Source: Streptomyces litmocidini (GTDB lineage Bacteria; Actinomycetota; Actinomycetes; Streptomycetales; Streptomycetaceae). From it: a DNA stretch of 64,000 nucleotides. This document shows, one piece after another, positions 47,082 through 55,983 of the stretch. Location: the NCBI RefSeq assembly GCF_014649755.1, contig NZ_BMTQ01000004.1, positions 186,001-250,000 of the forward strand. Direction: 5' to 3'. A program made the translations under genes and the position numbers. The notes beneath the pieces are model-generated. The model had not been told where the DNA came from. It ran no database searches and worked only from the letters and a program-made list of their open reading frames with translations. The stretch's first letter is position 1, and every line of letters begins with the position of its first letter.

Positions 47082-48461
47082 TCAGCAGCCCAGCAGGCGG
47101 CTGCCCAGGTAGCCCTGGATCTGGTCGAGGGAGACGCGCTCCTGCTTCATGGTGTCGCGCTCGCGCACGGTCACCGCGTTGTCCTCGAGGGTGTCGAAGT
47201 CGACGGTGACGCAGAACGGGGTGCCGATCTCGTCCTGACGGCGGTAGCGGCGGCCGATGGCGCCGGCGTCGTCGAACTCGATGTTCCAGTTCTGGCGCAG
47301 GTCCGCCGCGAGGCCCTTGGCCTTCGGGGAGAGCTGCGCGTTGCGGGAGAGCGGGAGGACCGCGACCTTGACCGGGGCCAGGCGGTGGTCGAGGCGCAGC
47401 ACGGTGCGCTTTTCCATGACGCCCTTGGCGTTCGGGGCCTCGTCCTCGATGTACGCGTCGAGCAGGAAGGCCAGCATGGCGCGGCCGACACCGGCGGCGG
47501 GCTCGATGACGTACGGCGTGTAGCGCTCGCCGGTCTCCTGCTCCAGGAACGACAGGTTGGCGCCGGAGGCCTTGGAGTGGGCGCTCAGGTCGTAGTCGGT
47601 GCGGTTGGCGACGCCCTCCAGCTCGCCCCACTCGCTGCCGCCGAAGGAGAACCGGTACTCGATGTCGGCGGTGCGCTTCGAGTAGTGGGAGAGCTTCTCC
47701 TTCGGGTGCTCGTACCAGCGCATGTTCTCCTCACGGAGACCCAGGCCGGTGTACCAGTTCCAGCGCTGCTCCATCCAGTACTCCTGCCACTGCTCGTCCT
47801 CGCCCGGCTTGACGAAGAACTCCATCTCCATCTGCTCGAACTCGCGCGTGCGGAAGATGAAGTTGCCCGGAGTGATCTCGTTCCGGAAGGACTTGCCCAT
47901 CTGCGCGATGCCGAACGGGGGCTTCTTGCGCGAAGTGGTCTGCACCTGGGCGAAGTTGGTGAAGATGCCCTGGGCGGTCTCGGGGCGCAGGTACGCGACG
48001 GAGCCGGTGTCCTGGGTCGGGCCGAGGTGCGTGGAGAGCAGGCCGGAGAACTGCTTGGGCTCGGTGAAGGTGCCCTTGTTGCCGCAGTTGGGGCAGTTGA
48101 GCTCGGTGAGGCTCTCGGGGAGGCGGCCGTGCTTCTCCTCGTACGCCTCCTCCAGGTGGTCGGCGCGGAAGCGCTTGTGGCAGGAGGTGCACTCGGTCAG
48201 CGGGTCGGTGAAGGTGGCGACGTGACCGGACGCCTCCCAGACCTCGGTGGCCAGGATGACGGAGGAGTCGATGCCGACGACGTCCTCGCGCGCGGTGACC
48301 ATGTAACGCCACCACTGGCGCTTCAGGTTCTCCTTCAGCTCGACACCCAGCGGCCCGTAGTCCCAGGCGGCGCGCTGGCCGCCGTAGATCTCGCTGCACG
48401 GGTAGACGAAGCCACGGCGCTTGCTCAGGCTGACGATGGTGTCGATCTTGTCGGCGGCCAC
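47082..48461 (-). CDS. glyS: Glycyl-tRNA synthetase (alpha2 type)
   Basis: A 459-residue class II synthetase. Motif 1 region includes [17 protein letters not shown], a zinc-binding insert uses CTSCHKRF and CPNCGNKG, motif 2 is [25 protein letters not shown], and motif 3 is [16 protein letters not shown]-terminal anticodon-binding domain follows (VAVLPLSRN). This is the single-polypeptide dimer form found in actinobacteria. The GTG start has only a weak GAAGAGAG site. It lies back to back with the zinc uptake operon. Confidence 0.97.
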   Translation of the reverse strand: MAADKIDTIVSLSKRRGFVYPCSEIYGGQRAAWDYGPLGVELKENLKRQWWRYMVTAREDVVGIDSSVILATEVWEASGHVATFTDPLTECTSCHKRFRADHLEEAYEEKHGRLPESLTELNCPNCGNKGTFTEPKQFSGLLSTHLGPTQDTGSVAYLRPETAQGIFTNFAQVQTTSRKKPPFGIAQMGKSFRNEITPGNFIFRTREFEQMEMEFFVKPGEDEQWQEYWMEQRWNWYTGLGLREENMRWYEHPKEKLSHYSKRTADIEYRFSFGGSEWGELEGVANRTDYDLSAHSKASGANLSFLEQETGERYTPYVIEPAAGVGRAMLAFLLDAYIEDEAPNAKGVMEKRTVLRLDHRLAPVKVAVLPLSRNAQLSPKAKGLAADLRQNWNIEFDDAGAIGRRYRRQDEIGTPFCVTVDFDTLEDNAVTVRERDTMKQERVSLDQIQGYLGSRLLGC

Positions 48462-48578
48462 GGTGCTCTCTTCATTACGACGACGAAGTGCGAATGCCAC
48501 AGGTTACCGGCGCCCGCGGCCCCTGAATCAAATCGGTTCCGCCCCGGGCCCCGGTGGCCGGGAGCACATCCAAGGCAA

Positions 48579-48616
48579 TTGACAACCGTTTCCAGTTTTG
48601 TTGAAAATGACTGTCA
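48579..48616 (+). promoter_or_regulatory. Zur-box promoter of znuACB-zur
   Basis: TTGACA (48579) and GAAAAT (48603) make a promoter with an 18-bp spacer. TGAAAATGACTGTCA (48602-48616) matches the actinobacterial Zur box TGAAAATGATTTTCA at 13 of 15 bases and covers the -10 and the start codon. The transcript would start at the ATG (leaderless). Confidence 0.75.
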
Positions 48617-49572
48617 TGAACGTACGCCGCCTGATACCCACCACCGCCCTCGCCGGAGCCGTCGCGCTCGGCGTCGTCTCCCTCTCCGCCTGCTCCGCGA
48701 CCTCCGACGCCGCGGACAAGGGGAACGACGGCAAGCTGGACGTGGTGGCGTCGTTCTACCCCATGCAGTACCTGGCCGAGCAGATAGGCGGCGGCCACGT
48801 CGCCGTGAACACGCTCACCAGGCCCGGCGTCGAACCCCACGACCTGGAGCTCAAGCCGAAGCAGATCGGCGAGCTGGGCGAGGCCGACGTCGTCCTCTAC
48901 CTCAAGGGCATCCAGCCCGCCGTCGACGACGCCATCGCCCAGGCCGGCGTGAAGCACACCGTCGACGCCGCCACCCTCACCGAGCTCGAGGAGCACGGCA
49001 CCGGGGTCGGCCACGACCACGGGGGCGAAGAGGCCCACGAGGGCGAGGCCGGCGCCGACCCGCACGTCTGGCTCGACCCCGTCAAGTACGCCGAGGTCGC
49101 CCGGGGCGTCGGCAGCGCCCTGGAGAAGGCGGACCCGGGCCACGCCGCCGACTACCGGAAGAACACCGAAGCCCTGGTGAAGAAGCTCGGCGACCTGGAC
49201 ACCGCCTTCGAGACGGGTCTGAAGAACACCGCCACGAAGACCTTCATCACCACCCACTCCGCCTTCGGCTACCTCGCCGAGCGGTACGGCCTGGACCAGG
49301 AGGGCATCTCCGGCATGGACCCCGAGTCCGAGCCGAGCCCCGCCCGGATCAAGGAACTCCAGGACATCGCGGCGAAGGACAAGGTCTCCACCGTCTTCTT
49401 CGAGACCCTCGCGAGCGACAAGACCGCCAAGACCCTCGCCGGCGACGCCGGCCTCGGGACCGACGTGCTCGACCCGCTCGAGGGAATCACCGGGCAGTCC
49501 AGGGGCGATGACTACATCGAGGTCATGCAGTCCAACCTCGCCGCGCTGAAGAAGGCCCTCGGCGCCAGGTGA
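48616..49572 (+). CDS. znuA: Zinc ABC transporter substrate-binding lipoprotein ZnuA
   Basis: A 318-residue cluster A-I metal-binding lipoprotein. The lipobox LSAC puts the lipidated Cys at residue 26. VVASFYPMQYLAEQIGGGHV opens the mature fold, GVEPHDLELKP carries one zinc His, and a His/Glu-rich loop (VGHDHGGEEAHEG) and ADPHVWLDP follow, then THSAFGYLAERYGL. The ATG at 48616 is the last of three in-frame ATGs and the only one downstream of the predicted promoter. It is the first gene of the zinc operon. Confidence 0.95.
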   Translation: MNVRRLIPTTALAGAVALGVVSLSACSATSDAADKGNDGKLDVVASFYPMQYLAEQIGGGHVAVNTLTRPGVEPHDLELKPKQIGELGEADVVLYLKGIQPAVDDAIAQAGVKHTVDAATLTELEEHGTGVGHDHGGEEAHEGEAGADPHVWLDPVKYAEVARGVGSALEKADPGHAADYRKNTEALVKKLGDLDTAFETGLKNTATKTFITTHSAFGYLAERYGLDQEGISGMDPESEPSPARIKELQDIAAKDKVSTVFFETLASDKTAKTLAGDAGLGTDVLDPLEGITGQSRGDDYIEVMQSNLAALKKALGAR

Positions 49573-49595
49573 GCACAGCACAGCAGGAGGCAGTC

Positions 49596-50360
49596 GTGAG
49601 CGACAAGCCCGTCATCTCCGTCCGCGGAGCCACGGCGGCCCTCGGTGCCCGCCCCGTCCTGCGGGGCGTCGACCTCACCGTCCGTCCCGGCGAGGTCGTC
49701 GCCCTGCTCGGCGCCAACGGTTCCGGCAAGTCCACCGCCGTCCGCTCGATCATCGGCCAGGTCCCGCTGACCGGCGGCACGATCGAGCTGTTCGGCACCG
49801 ACCGGAAGCGGTTCCGCGACTGGGCCCGCGTCGGCTACGTGCCGCAGCGCACCACCGCCGCCGGCGGGGTCCCCGCCACCATCCGCGAGGTCGTCTCCTC
49901 CGGCCGGCTCTCCCGCCGGAAGTTCGGCTGGCTGACGAAGGCCGACCGGGCCGCCGTGGAGCGGGCCATCGACCTCGTCGGCCTCGCCGACCGCGCCGCC
50001 GACTCCGTCTCCGCGCTCTCCGGCGGCCAGCACCAGCGGGTGCTGATCGCCCGCGCGCTGGCCTCCGAGCCCGAACTCCTGATCATGGACGAGCCGATGG
50101 CCGGCGTGGACCTCGCGAGCCAGGAGATCCTCGCCGCGACCCTGCGCGAGCAGGTCGCCGGCGGCACCTCGGTCCTCCTCGTCCTGCACGAACTGGGCCC
50201 CCTGGAGCCCCTCATCGACCGCGCGGTCGTCCTGCGCGACGGCTGCGTCGTCCACGACGGCCCGCCGCCCGAGGCCCTCGGCCAGCACGCCCTGCCCGGC
50301 CACGACCACGTTCATCCGCACGCGGCCGACGAGCCGCTCCGTACGGGACTGCTGACCTGA
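49596..50360 (+). CDS. znuC: Zinc ABC transporter ATP-binding protein ZnuC
   Basis: A 254-residue ATPase: Walker A LLGANGSGKSTAVRSI, signature SALSGGQHQRVLIARAL, Walker B LLIMDEPMAGVD and a His-rich C-terminus (GHDHVHPHAADE). I chose the GTG at 49596 because AGGAGG lies 5 nt upstream and the domain begins there. A GTG at 49569 overlapping the znuA stop (GTGA) is a possible earlier start. Confidence 0.94.
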   Translation: MSDKPVISVRGATAALGARPVLRGVDLTVRPGEVVALLGANGSGKSTAVRSIIGQVPLTGGTIELFGTDRKRFRDWARVGYVPQRTTAAGGVPATIREVVSSGRLSRRKFGWLTKADRAAVERAIDLVGLADRAADSVSALSGGQHQRVLIARALASEPELLIMDEPMAGVDLASQEILAATLREQVAGGTSVLLVLHELGPLEPLIDRAVVLRDGCVVHDGPPPEALGQHALPGHDHVHPHAADEPLRTGLLT

Positions 50361-50362
50361 TC

Positions 50363-51256
50363 ATGGAATTCCTCGAACCGGCCTTCATGCAGCGGGCGCT
50401 CCTCGCCGCCCTCCTCGTCGGCATCACCGCGCCCGCCGTCGGCGTCTACCTCGTCCAGCGCCGCCAGGCGCTGATGGGCGACGGCATCGGACACGTCGCC
50501 ATGACCGGCGTCGGCCTCGGCTTCCTGCTGAACTCCAGCCCGGTCTGGATGGCGACCCTCGTCGCCGTCGCCGGCTCCGTCGCGATGGAGCTGATCCGGG
50601 CGTACGGCAAGACCCGCGGCGACCTCACGCTCGCCCTGCTCTTCTACGGCGGCATGGCGGGCGGCGTGCTGCTGATCAACCTCTCGCCGACCGGCTCCAA
50701 CGCCAACCTCACCTCGTACCTCTTCGGTTCGCTCTCCACGGTCTCGCCCGAGGACGTCACCGCGATCTCGATCCTGGCGGCCTTCGTGGTCCTCGTCACG
50801 ATCGGCCTGCGCCGGCAGCTCTTCGCCGTCAGCCAGGACGAGGAGTTCGCCCGCGTCACCGGCCTGCCGGTGCGCGCCCTGAACCTGCTGATCGCCGTCA
50901 CCGCCGCCGTGACCGTCACGGTCGCCATGCGGGTCGTCGGCCTGCTCCTGGTCAGCGCGCTGATGGTGGTCCCGGTCGCGGCGGCCCAGCAGCTGTCGAA
51001 GTCCTTCCGCGCGACCTTCGTGGGCGCGGTCGTCATCGGCGTCGTCGTGGCCCTGTCCGGCACGGTCACCACGTACTACGTGGAGGCGCCGCCCGGCGCG
51101 ACGATCGTCCTGTACGCCATCGGGATCTTCGTCGTCCTGACCCTGCTCGCCACCCCGCTCGCCAAGCGGCGGGCCCGGGCGGCGGAAGCGGCCACGAGGG
51201 CCTGCGACGCGAAGGTTCCGGCCACCCGCCGGCCCACGGACGATGTGAAGGTCTGA
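50363..51256 (+). CDS. znuB: Zinc ABC transporter permease ZnuB
   Basis: A 297-residue permease of the ABC-3 family with about eight helices. QRRQALMGDGIGHVAMTGVGLG and RVTGLPVRALNLLIAVTAAVTV are characteristic, and GLLLVSALMVVPVAAAQQLSKSF is the cytoplasmic coupling region. It follows znuC by 2 nt. A charged tail of about 30 residues ends the protein. Confidence 0.94.
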   Translation: MEFLEPAFMQRALLAALLVGITAPAVGVYLVQRRQALMGDGIGHVAMTGVGLGFLLNSSPVWMATLVAVAGSVAMELIRAYGKTRGDLTLALLFYGGMAGGVLLINLSPTGSNANLTSYLFGSLSTVSPEDVTAISILAAFVVLVTIGLRRQLFAVSQDEEFARVTGLPVRALNLLIAVTAAVTVTVAMRVVGLLLVSALMVVPVAAAQQLSKSFRATFVGAVVIGVVVALSGTVTTYYVEAPPGATIVLYAIGIFVVLTLLATPLAKRRARAAEAATRACDAKVPATRRPTDDVKV

Positions 51257-51327
51257 TCCTCGACTGATCCCGGGGGCACGGGGGACTGGCAGAATGGCGG
51301 GGCAGACAAGCATCCAAGGAGGCCCCC

Positions 51328-51738
51328 GTGGCGACGGCAGGACCCCCCGTACGCGGCCGCTCGACCAGGCAGCGGGCCGCCGTGTCGGCAGCACTGAACG
51401 AGGTGGACGAGTTCCGCAGCGCCCAGGAGCTGCACGACATGCTCAAGCACCGCGGCGACTCCGTCGGCCTCACCACCGTCTACCGCACGCTCCAGTCCCT
51501 CGCGGACGCGGGCGAGGTGGACGCGCTGCGCACCAGCGACGGCGAGACGGTCTACCGCCGCTGCTCGACCGGCGACCACCACCACCACCTGGTCTGCCGC
51601 GTCTGCGGCAAGGCCGTGGAGGTGGAGGGCCCGATGGTGGAGCAGTGGGCCGAGACGATCGCGTCGGAGCACGGCTTCGTGAACGTGGCGCACACGGTCG
51701 AGATCTTCGGCACGTGCGCGGAGTGCGCGGAGAAGTGA
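51328..51738 (+). CDS. zur: Zinc uptake regulator Zur (Fur family)
   Basis: A 136-residue Fur-type repressor with an N-terminal winged helix (RSAQELHDMLKHRGDSVGLTTVYRTLQSLADAGEV). The metal sites are a run of four His followed by CRVC and a C-terminal CAEC, which hold the structural zinc. It is at the end of the zinc operon, 71 nt after znuB, with AAGGAGG before its GTG. It should repress the operon through the box at 48602 when zinc is bound, forming a feedback loop. Confidence 0.93.
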   Translation: MATAGPPVRGRSTRQRAAVSAALNEVDEFRSAQELHDMLKHRGDSVGLTTVYRTLQSLADAGEVDALRTSDGETVYRRCSTGDHHHHLVCRVCGKAVEVEGPMVEQWAETIASEHGFVNVAHTVEIFGTCAECAEK

Positions 51739-51750
51739 CCTGACATACGA

Positions 51751-51784
51751 GGGGCCCGCACCGAAGCGATTCGGTGCGGGCCCC
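51751..51784. terminator. Terminator after zur
   Basis: A perfect 14-bp stem with a 6-nt loop (AGCGAT), followed by TTCCC. It lies 12 nt after the zur stop and before the end of the convergent YcxB-like gene, so it may serve both. Confidence 0.85.
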
Positions 51785-51795
51785 TTCCCATGGGC

Positions 51796-52317
51796 TCAGA
51801 CCCGGACGGCGCTCCGGTCCAGGAGCGCCCGGAGCCGGTCGGCGTCGGCGGGATCGGCGAGGCCGCGCTTGGGCAGGTAGGCGAAGCCCGTGCCCGACTG
51901 CCTGGCCGTGAGGAGCACGAACATCCGGGACGTCTCCACGTACCGGGGCAGCATCGCCCACCGGATCACCGTGTCGGTGTCCCGGGTGGTCCAGCGGCCC
52001 CCCTCCTCGTCCACGACGGCCCGGGTCTCGCCCTGGGAGCCGATCAGCCGGAAGAGGCTGTAGGCCGTCGCCCAGGGCAGCGACTCCGCGCACCCCACGG
52101 CCACCAGGGCGAGGACGATCGTCTTGGCGGCGACCGCCGGTTCCGGGTCACCCGGCAGGAACAGCACGAGCCCCGCCGCCGCGAAGGCCAGCGCTCCGGC
52201 CGCCCAGGCCGCCCAGCGCAGCAGCCGCCACCAGACCGTGGCCCGCAGCCGCACCCGTACCGCCTCTTTCACCTCGGCGAACTCGGCCGAGTAGACGAGC
52301 TCCACCCCCTCCCCCAC
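51796..52317 (-). CDS. YcxB-like membrane protein
   Basis: A 173-residue protein with two membrane helices near residues 30-55 and 62-85 and a C-terminal soluble domain with the YcxB pattern (WTTRDTDTVIRWAMLPRYVETSRMFVLL, FAYLPKRGL). Its function is unknown. The GTG start is 7 nt from the uppS stop, and a second GTG 12 nt later is equally possible. It is the last gene of the recO-uppS group. Confidence 0.65.
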   Translation of the reverse strand: MGEGVELVYSAEFAEVKEAVRVRLRATVWWRLLRWAAWAAGALAFAAAGLVLFLPGDPEPAVAAKTIVLALVAVGCAESLPWATAYSLFRLIGSQGETRAVVDEEGGRWTTRDTDTVIRWAMLPRYVETSRMFVLLTARQSGTGFAYLPKRGLADPADADRLRALLDRSAVRV

Positions 52318-52324
52318 GGCCGGC

Positions 52325-53149
52325 TCAGGCCTTGTCGAGGACGGCGAGGTCGGCCGGGTCGACGCCCCCGAAGCGGCGGTCGCGCTGGGCGTACTCGACG
52401 CAGGCCCGCCACAGGTCGCGGCGGTCGAAGTCGGGCCACAGCACGTCCTGGAAGACCATCTCGGCGTACGCGCTCTGCCAGATCAGGTAGTTGGAGGTGC
52501 GCTGCTCGCCGCTGGGCCGCAGGAACAGGTCCACGTCCGGCATGTCCGGGTAGTACAGGTACTTCTGGATGGTCTTCTCGGAGATCTTCGCCGGGTCGAG
52601 CCGGCCCGCCTTCACGTCCTCGGCCATCGCCTGCGCCGCGTCCGTGAGCTCCGCGCGCCCGCCGTAGTTCATGCAGAAGTACAGCGTCAGCTTCGTGTTG
52701 TCCTTGGTCTGCTCCTGGGCGACCTGGAGCTCCTTGGCGACCGACTTCCACAGCTTGGGCATCCGGCCCACCCAGCGCACGCGGATGCCGAGCTCGTCGA
52801 GCTGGTCGCGCGTCTTGCGGATGAAGTCGCGGTTGAAGTTCATCAGGAAGCGCACCTCCTCGGGCGAGCGCTTCCAGTTCTCGGTGGAGAAGGCGTACAG
52901 CGAGATCGCCCCCACGCCCATCTCGATCGCGCCCTGGAGCACGTCGAGGACCTGCTCGGCGCCGACCTTGTGCCCCTCGGTGCGTGGTAGGCCGCGCTCC
53001 TTGGCCCAGCGGCCGTTGCCGTCCATGACGATCGCGACGTGCTCCGGGACCAGCTCGGTCTGGAGCTTCGGCGGGCGTGCACCGGACGGGTGCGGCTCGG
53101 GGGTCCTGTACTCCCTGCGCTGGCGCCCGAGGAGTCGTGCGATGGCCAT
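52325..53149 (-). CDS. uppS: Isoprenyl transferase (Z-polyprenyl diphosphate synthase)
   Basis: A 274-residue cis-prenyltransferase that makes the polyprenyl lipid carrier for peptidoglycan and other wall polymers. [20 protein letters not shown] holds the catalytic Asp, followed by [11 protein letters not shown], and [19 protein letters not shown] is the diphosphate-binding C-terminal motif. The length is usual for the longer actinobacterial type. It lies 12 nt downstream of recO. Confidence 0.95.
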   Translation of the reverse strand: MAIARLLGRQRREYRTPEPHPSGARPPKLQTELVPEHVAIVMDGNGRWAKERGLPRTEGHKVGAEQVLDVLQGAIEMGVGAISLYAFSTENWKRSPEEVRFLMNFNRDFIRKTRDQLDELGIRVRWVGRMPKLWKSVAKELQVAQEQTKDNTKLTLYFCMNYGGRAELTDAAQAMAEDVKAGRLDPAKISEKTIQKYLYYPDMPDVDLFLRPSGEQRTSNYLIWQSAYAEMVFQDVLWPDFDRRDLWRACVEYAQRDRRFGGVDPADLAVLDKA

Positions 53150-53161
53150 GAGTGGTCTCTC

Positions 53162-53911
53162 CTAGCTTTTCTCTACGTACCGCAGGGAGCGCAGGCCGCG
53201 CTCCAGGTGCCAGTGCAGATAGGCGGACACGAGCCCGCTGCCCTCCCTGACGTGACGCGGCTCGCACGCGTCCGCCGTCGCCCAGTCGCCGGTGAGCAGC
53301 GCGCCGAGCAGGCCGATGGCCTCCGCAGAGGGTACGACGCTTCCGGGCACCCGGCAGTCGCCGCATATGACCCCGCCCGCCGCGACCGAAAAGAACCGGT
53401 TGGGCCCGGGGAGTCCGCATTTGGCGCAGTTCTCGAAGCTGGGCGCGTAGCCGTTCACGGCGAGGGAACGGAGCAGGAAGGCGTCCAGGATGAGGTGGGG
53501 CGCGTGCTCGCCCCGGGCGAGCGTCCGCAGACCGCCCACGAGCAGCAGGTACTGCTGCACGGCGGGCTCGCCCTCGTGGTCGGTGAACCGTTCCGCCGTC
53601 TCCAGCATGGCCGTGCCCGCCGTGTACCGGGCGTAGTCGGTGACGATCCCGCCGCCGTACGCGGCGATGGTCTCGCTCTGCGTGCACAGCGGCAGGCCGC
53701 GTCCGACCAGCTCACTCCCCCGGGCGAAGAACTGCACGTCCACGTGCGAGAAGGGTTCGAGGCGCGCCCCGAACTTCGACTTCGTCCGGCGCACGCCGCG
53801 CGCGACGGCGCGTACGCGGCCGTGACCGCGCGTGAGGATCGTGATGATGCGGTCCGCTTCACCCAGCTTCTGGGTGCGCAGCACGATGCCGTCGTCGCGG
53901 AACAGACTCAT
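53162..53911 (-). CDS. recO: DNA repair protein RecO
   Basis: A 249-residue recombination mediator that loads RecA on SSB-coated DNA. The N-terminal OB-fold begins LFRDDGIVLRTQKLGEADRIITILT, and a zinc-finger segment has CAKCGLP and CGDC spaced as in the family. The ATG at 53911 gives the usual start; an upstream in-frame ATG would add 14 residues. It heads the recO-uppS group. Confidence 0.95.
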   Translation of the reverse strand: MSLFRDDGIVLRTQKLGEADRIITILTRGHGRVRAVARGVRRTKSKFGARLEPFSHVDVQFFARGSELVGRGLPLCTQSETIAAYGGGIVTDYARYTAGTAMLETAERFTDHEGEPAVQQYLLLVGGLRTLARGEHAPHLILDAFLLRSLAVNGYAPSFENCAKCGLPGPNRFFSVAAGGVICGDCRVPGSVVPSAEAIGLLGALLTGDWATADACEPRHVREGSGLVSAYLHWHLERGLRSLRYVEKS

Positions 53912-53983
53912 GCCCCCATTCTCGCGCACGCCGACGGAGCCCCGGGCCGGCACCCGGGGCTCCGTCGTGGGCGGGGGTGCGGC

Positions 53984-55294
53984 TCAGTAGCCGCCGACGT
54001 GGACGAGGTGTCCGTAGTAGCGGCCGGTGACGGGAGCGTTCGGGTCGCCCGCGAAGCCGTACGAGGCGGACTGGGCCGCGGCGTCGGCGCGGAGCTTGCC
54101 GATCACCTGGGCGGGGGTCATGCCCGCGCAGGGCCCGGTGAGACAGAGCGCGGCCGTGCCGGCCACGTGCGGGGAGGCCATGGAGGTGCCGGAGAAGACG
54201 ACCGTGGTGCCGTGGTTGCGGGTGGACCTGACGCACACCCCCGGACCGGCGATGGTGTGGGCGGCGTCCGCGGCGCTGACGGCGAAGCTGGAGAAGTCCG
54301 CCGCGGTGTCGTCCTGGTTGCCCGTTTGGCAGGTCGCGGCGGCGCCGCCGCCGGGCCGCCCGTCGAAGTCGGCCGCGGCGGTCACCGTGAGGACCTCGTC
54401 GAAGGCCGCGGGGGTGTGGCGCGCCAGGTCGTCGGTGCTGTTGCCGGCCGCGACGACCAGCGTGACGCCCGCGTCGTTCACCACGCGGCAGATCGCCTGG
54501 TGCTCGGGGTCGTTGTCGGTGAGCCCGCAGTTGCCGTCGTCGGCGCCGTCGCCGCCGAGGCTCATGTTCGCGGCCTTGATGCCGAGCGGGGCGGCGTTCT
54601 GCGCCAGCCAGTCGAGCCCGCAGACGATGTTGGAGGTGGACCCGCTGCCGTCGGCACCGAGCACCTTCACCGCGTACAGCCGGGCGCCGGGCACCACCCC
54701 GACGACGTCGTCGCCGTTGTCCCGGGCGGCGACGGTGCCGGCCACGTGGGTGCCGTGGCCGTTGTCGTCCTGGTAGTCGCCCGGCCGCGTGGGACTCATG
54801 CAGTTGATCCCGCCGGCCACGTCGAGATCGCGGTGCCCGGTGTCGATCCCGGTGTCGATGATCGCCACCGCCGTGTCGACGGCCCCCGTCCCGTTCCCGG
54901 AGAGCGCGCTGCTCGCGTCGCTCTGGATCCGGTCCACCCCGGCCGGCAACACCTGCTGGGTGGCGTGCACGGGCCGGTCGGGCGCCACCGCCTTCACGTT
55001 CGGGTCCGCCCGGAGCGCGGCCACCTGGGACTCCGGCACGACCGCCGAGTACCCGACCAGCGCGTGCCGGTACCGGAAGCCCACCCGCACGCCGTGGTCC
55101 CGGCCGTGCCCCTGCTCGACCGAGTCGGCCCGGCCGCGCGCCGAGTCGTCGAGGACGACGATGTACCGCCCCTCCGGCTCGGCGGCCTTCGCTCCCGTGA
55201 GGCCCCCCGCCAACAACGCTCCTGCCGCCGCGGACACCGCCGCCAGCCGGTAGGCCGGTCTCGCGACCCGGCCTCGTCCCACCATGCCGAACAC
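53984..55294 (-). CDS. Secreted S8 subtilisin-like serine protease
   Basis: A 436-residue secreted protease: signal peptide (YRLAAVSAAAGALLAGGLTGAKA), an I9-type inhibitor propeptide (RYIVVLDDSA, VAALRADPNVKAVAPDR), then the catalytic domain with Asp in AIIDTGIDTGH, His in NGHGTHVAGT and Ser in GTSMASPHVAG. Several cysteines suggest disulfides. The GTG start has AAAGGAG 5 nt upstream. The protein is secreted and probably self-processing. Confidence 0.93.
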   Translation of the reverse strand: MFGMVGRGRVARPAYRLAAVSAAAGALLAGGLTGAKAAEPEGRYIVVLDDSARGRADSVEQGHGRDHGVRVGFRYRHALVGYSAVVPESQVAALRADPNVKAVAPDRPVHATQQVLPAGVDRIQSDASSALSGNGTGAVDTAVAIIDTGIDTGHRDLDVAGGINCMSPTRPGDYQDDNGHGTHVAGTVAARDNGDDVVGVVPGARLYAVKVLGADGSGSTSNIVCGLDWLAQNAAPLGIKAANMSLGGDGADDGNCGLTDNDPEHQAICRVVNDAGVTLVVAAGNSTDDLARHTPAAFDEVLTVTAAADFDGRPGGGAAATCQTGNQDDTAADFSSFAVSAADAAHTIAGPGVCVRSTRNHGTTVVFSGTSMASPHVAGTAALCLTGPCAGMTPAQVIGKLRADAAAQSASYGFAGDPNAPVTGRYYGHLVHVGGY

Positions 55295-55417
55295 CCCGTC
55301 TCCTTTCGTGGTCGACGAACCGGAACCGGTTCGTGGCGACCACGTAACCGGGGCGGCGAGGCGCGCGCAGCGCGGGCGCGGCGGATGGACCAACGGGCCG
55401 CGTTCACCCGGAAGGGC

Positions 55418-55633
55418 TCACGGCACCTCGCCCCGGCTCCGGGCGTTGACGTGCGCCGTGGCCGCGCTCAGCCGCTCCGCCGAGGTGGCCTCCCGCACCC
55501 CCTCCGGCTCCACGTCCCACTCCCGCCCGCCGCCCAGCGGGCGGATCTGGACGTAAGGGCCCTCGCGCCCCATGAGCCTCCCGACCCGTCCGGTGCGGAT
55601 CTCGACGACGTACGACCCGATGGGCAGCGTCAT
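55418..55633 (-). CDS. Small hypothetical protein, partner of 55630-55851
   Basis: A 71-residue protein: SYVVEIRTGRVGRLMGREGPYVQIRPLGGGREWDVEPEGVR. I recognise it only as a type of small streptomycete protein often near XRE-DUF397 pairs; the beta-strand-rich pattern suggests a small barrel. Its ATG overlaps the stop of the upstream small gene (ATGA), so the two are coupled. Its function is unknown. Confidence 0.7.
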   Translation of the reverse strand: MTLPIGSYVVEIRTGRVGRLMGREGPYVQIRPLGGGREWDVEPEGVREATSAERLSAATAHVNARSRGEVP

Positions 55634-55851
55634 GAGCGACCCTCCTCCCTCGGCAGTACGGCGGCGGCGAGGAGCCGGGCCGTTTCCACCGTGCAGCATC
55701 CCAATTCCACGAGCGGCCGCGGGGGCTCCGCGGCGAGCGTGACGACGTCGAGCCCGAGCGAGGGGAGCGTGATTCCCGCCCTCGCGAGGGCCTCGCGCAA
55801 TTCCGCCACTGCCTCTTGTGCGGTTCCGACTGCCCCCGTGGTCGCCTTCAT
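55630..55851 (-). CDS. Small hypothetical protein, divergent from the XRE gene
   Basis: A 73-residue mostly helical protein (AQEAVAELREALARAGITLPS, VETARLLAAAVLP) with two adjacent Cys (ELGCCTVET). The ATG at 55851 has AAGGAAG 5 nt upstream; an earlier in-frame ATG would add 13 residues. It is co-translated with the next small gene and divergent from the XRE regulator. Its function is unknown, perhaps part of an AbaA-like or WhiJ-like locus. Confidence 0.7.
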   Translation of the reverse strand: MKATTGAVGTAQEAVAELREALARAGITLPSLGLDVVTLAAEPPRPLVELGCCTVETARLLAAAVLPREEGRS

Positions 55852-55983
55852 GATGTCTTCCTTCACCAACGTATGCCTTTCTGAATCCATTTCCCGCTTC
55901 GCCTCTCCAGGGTGAGGGCAGATCCGTAGAATCGGCAGACGCGCGGGCCGTACAACTGCGGCGTAGGGTTGGGGAGTTAATCC

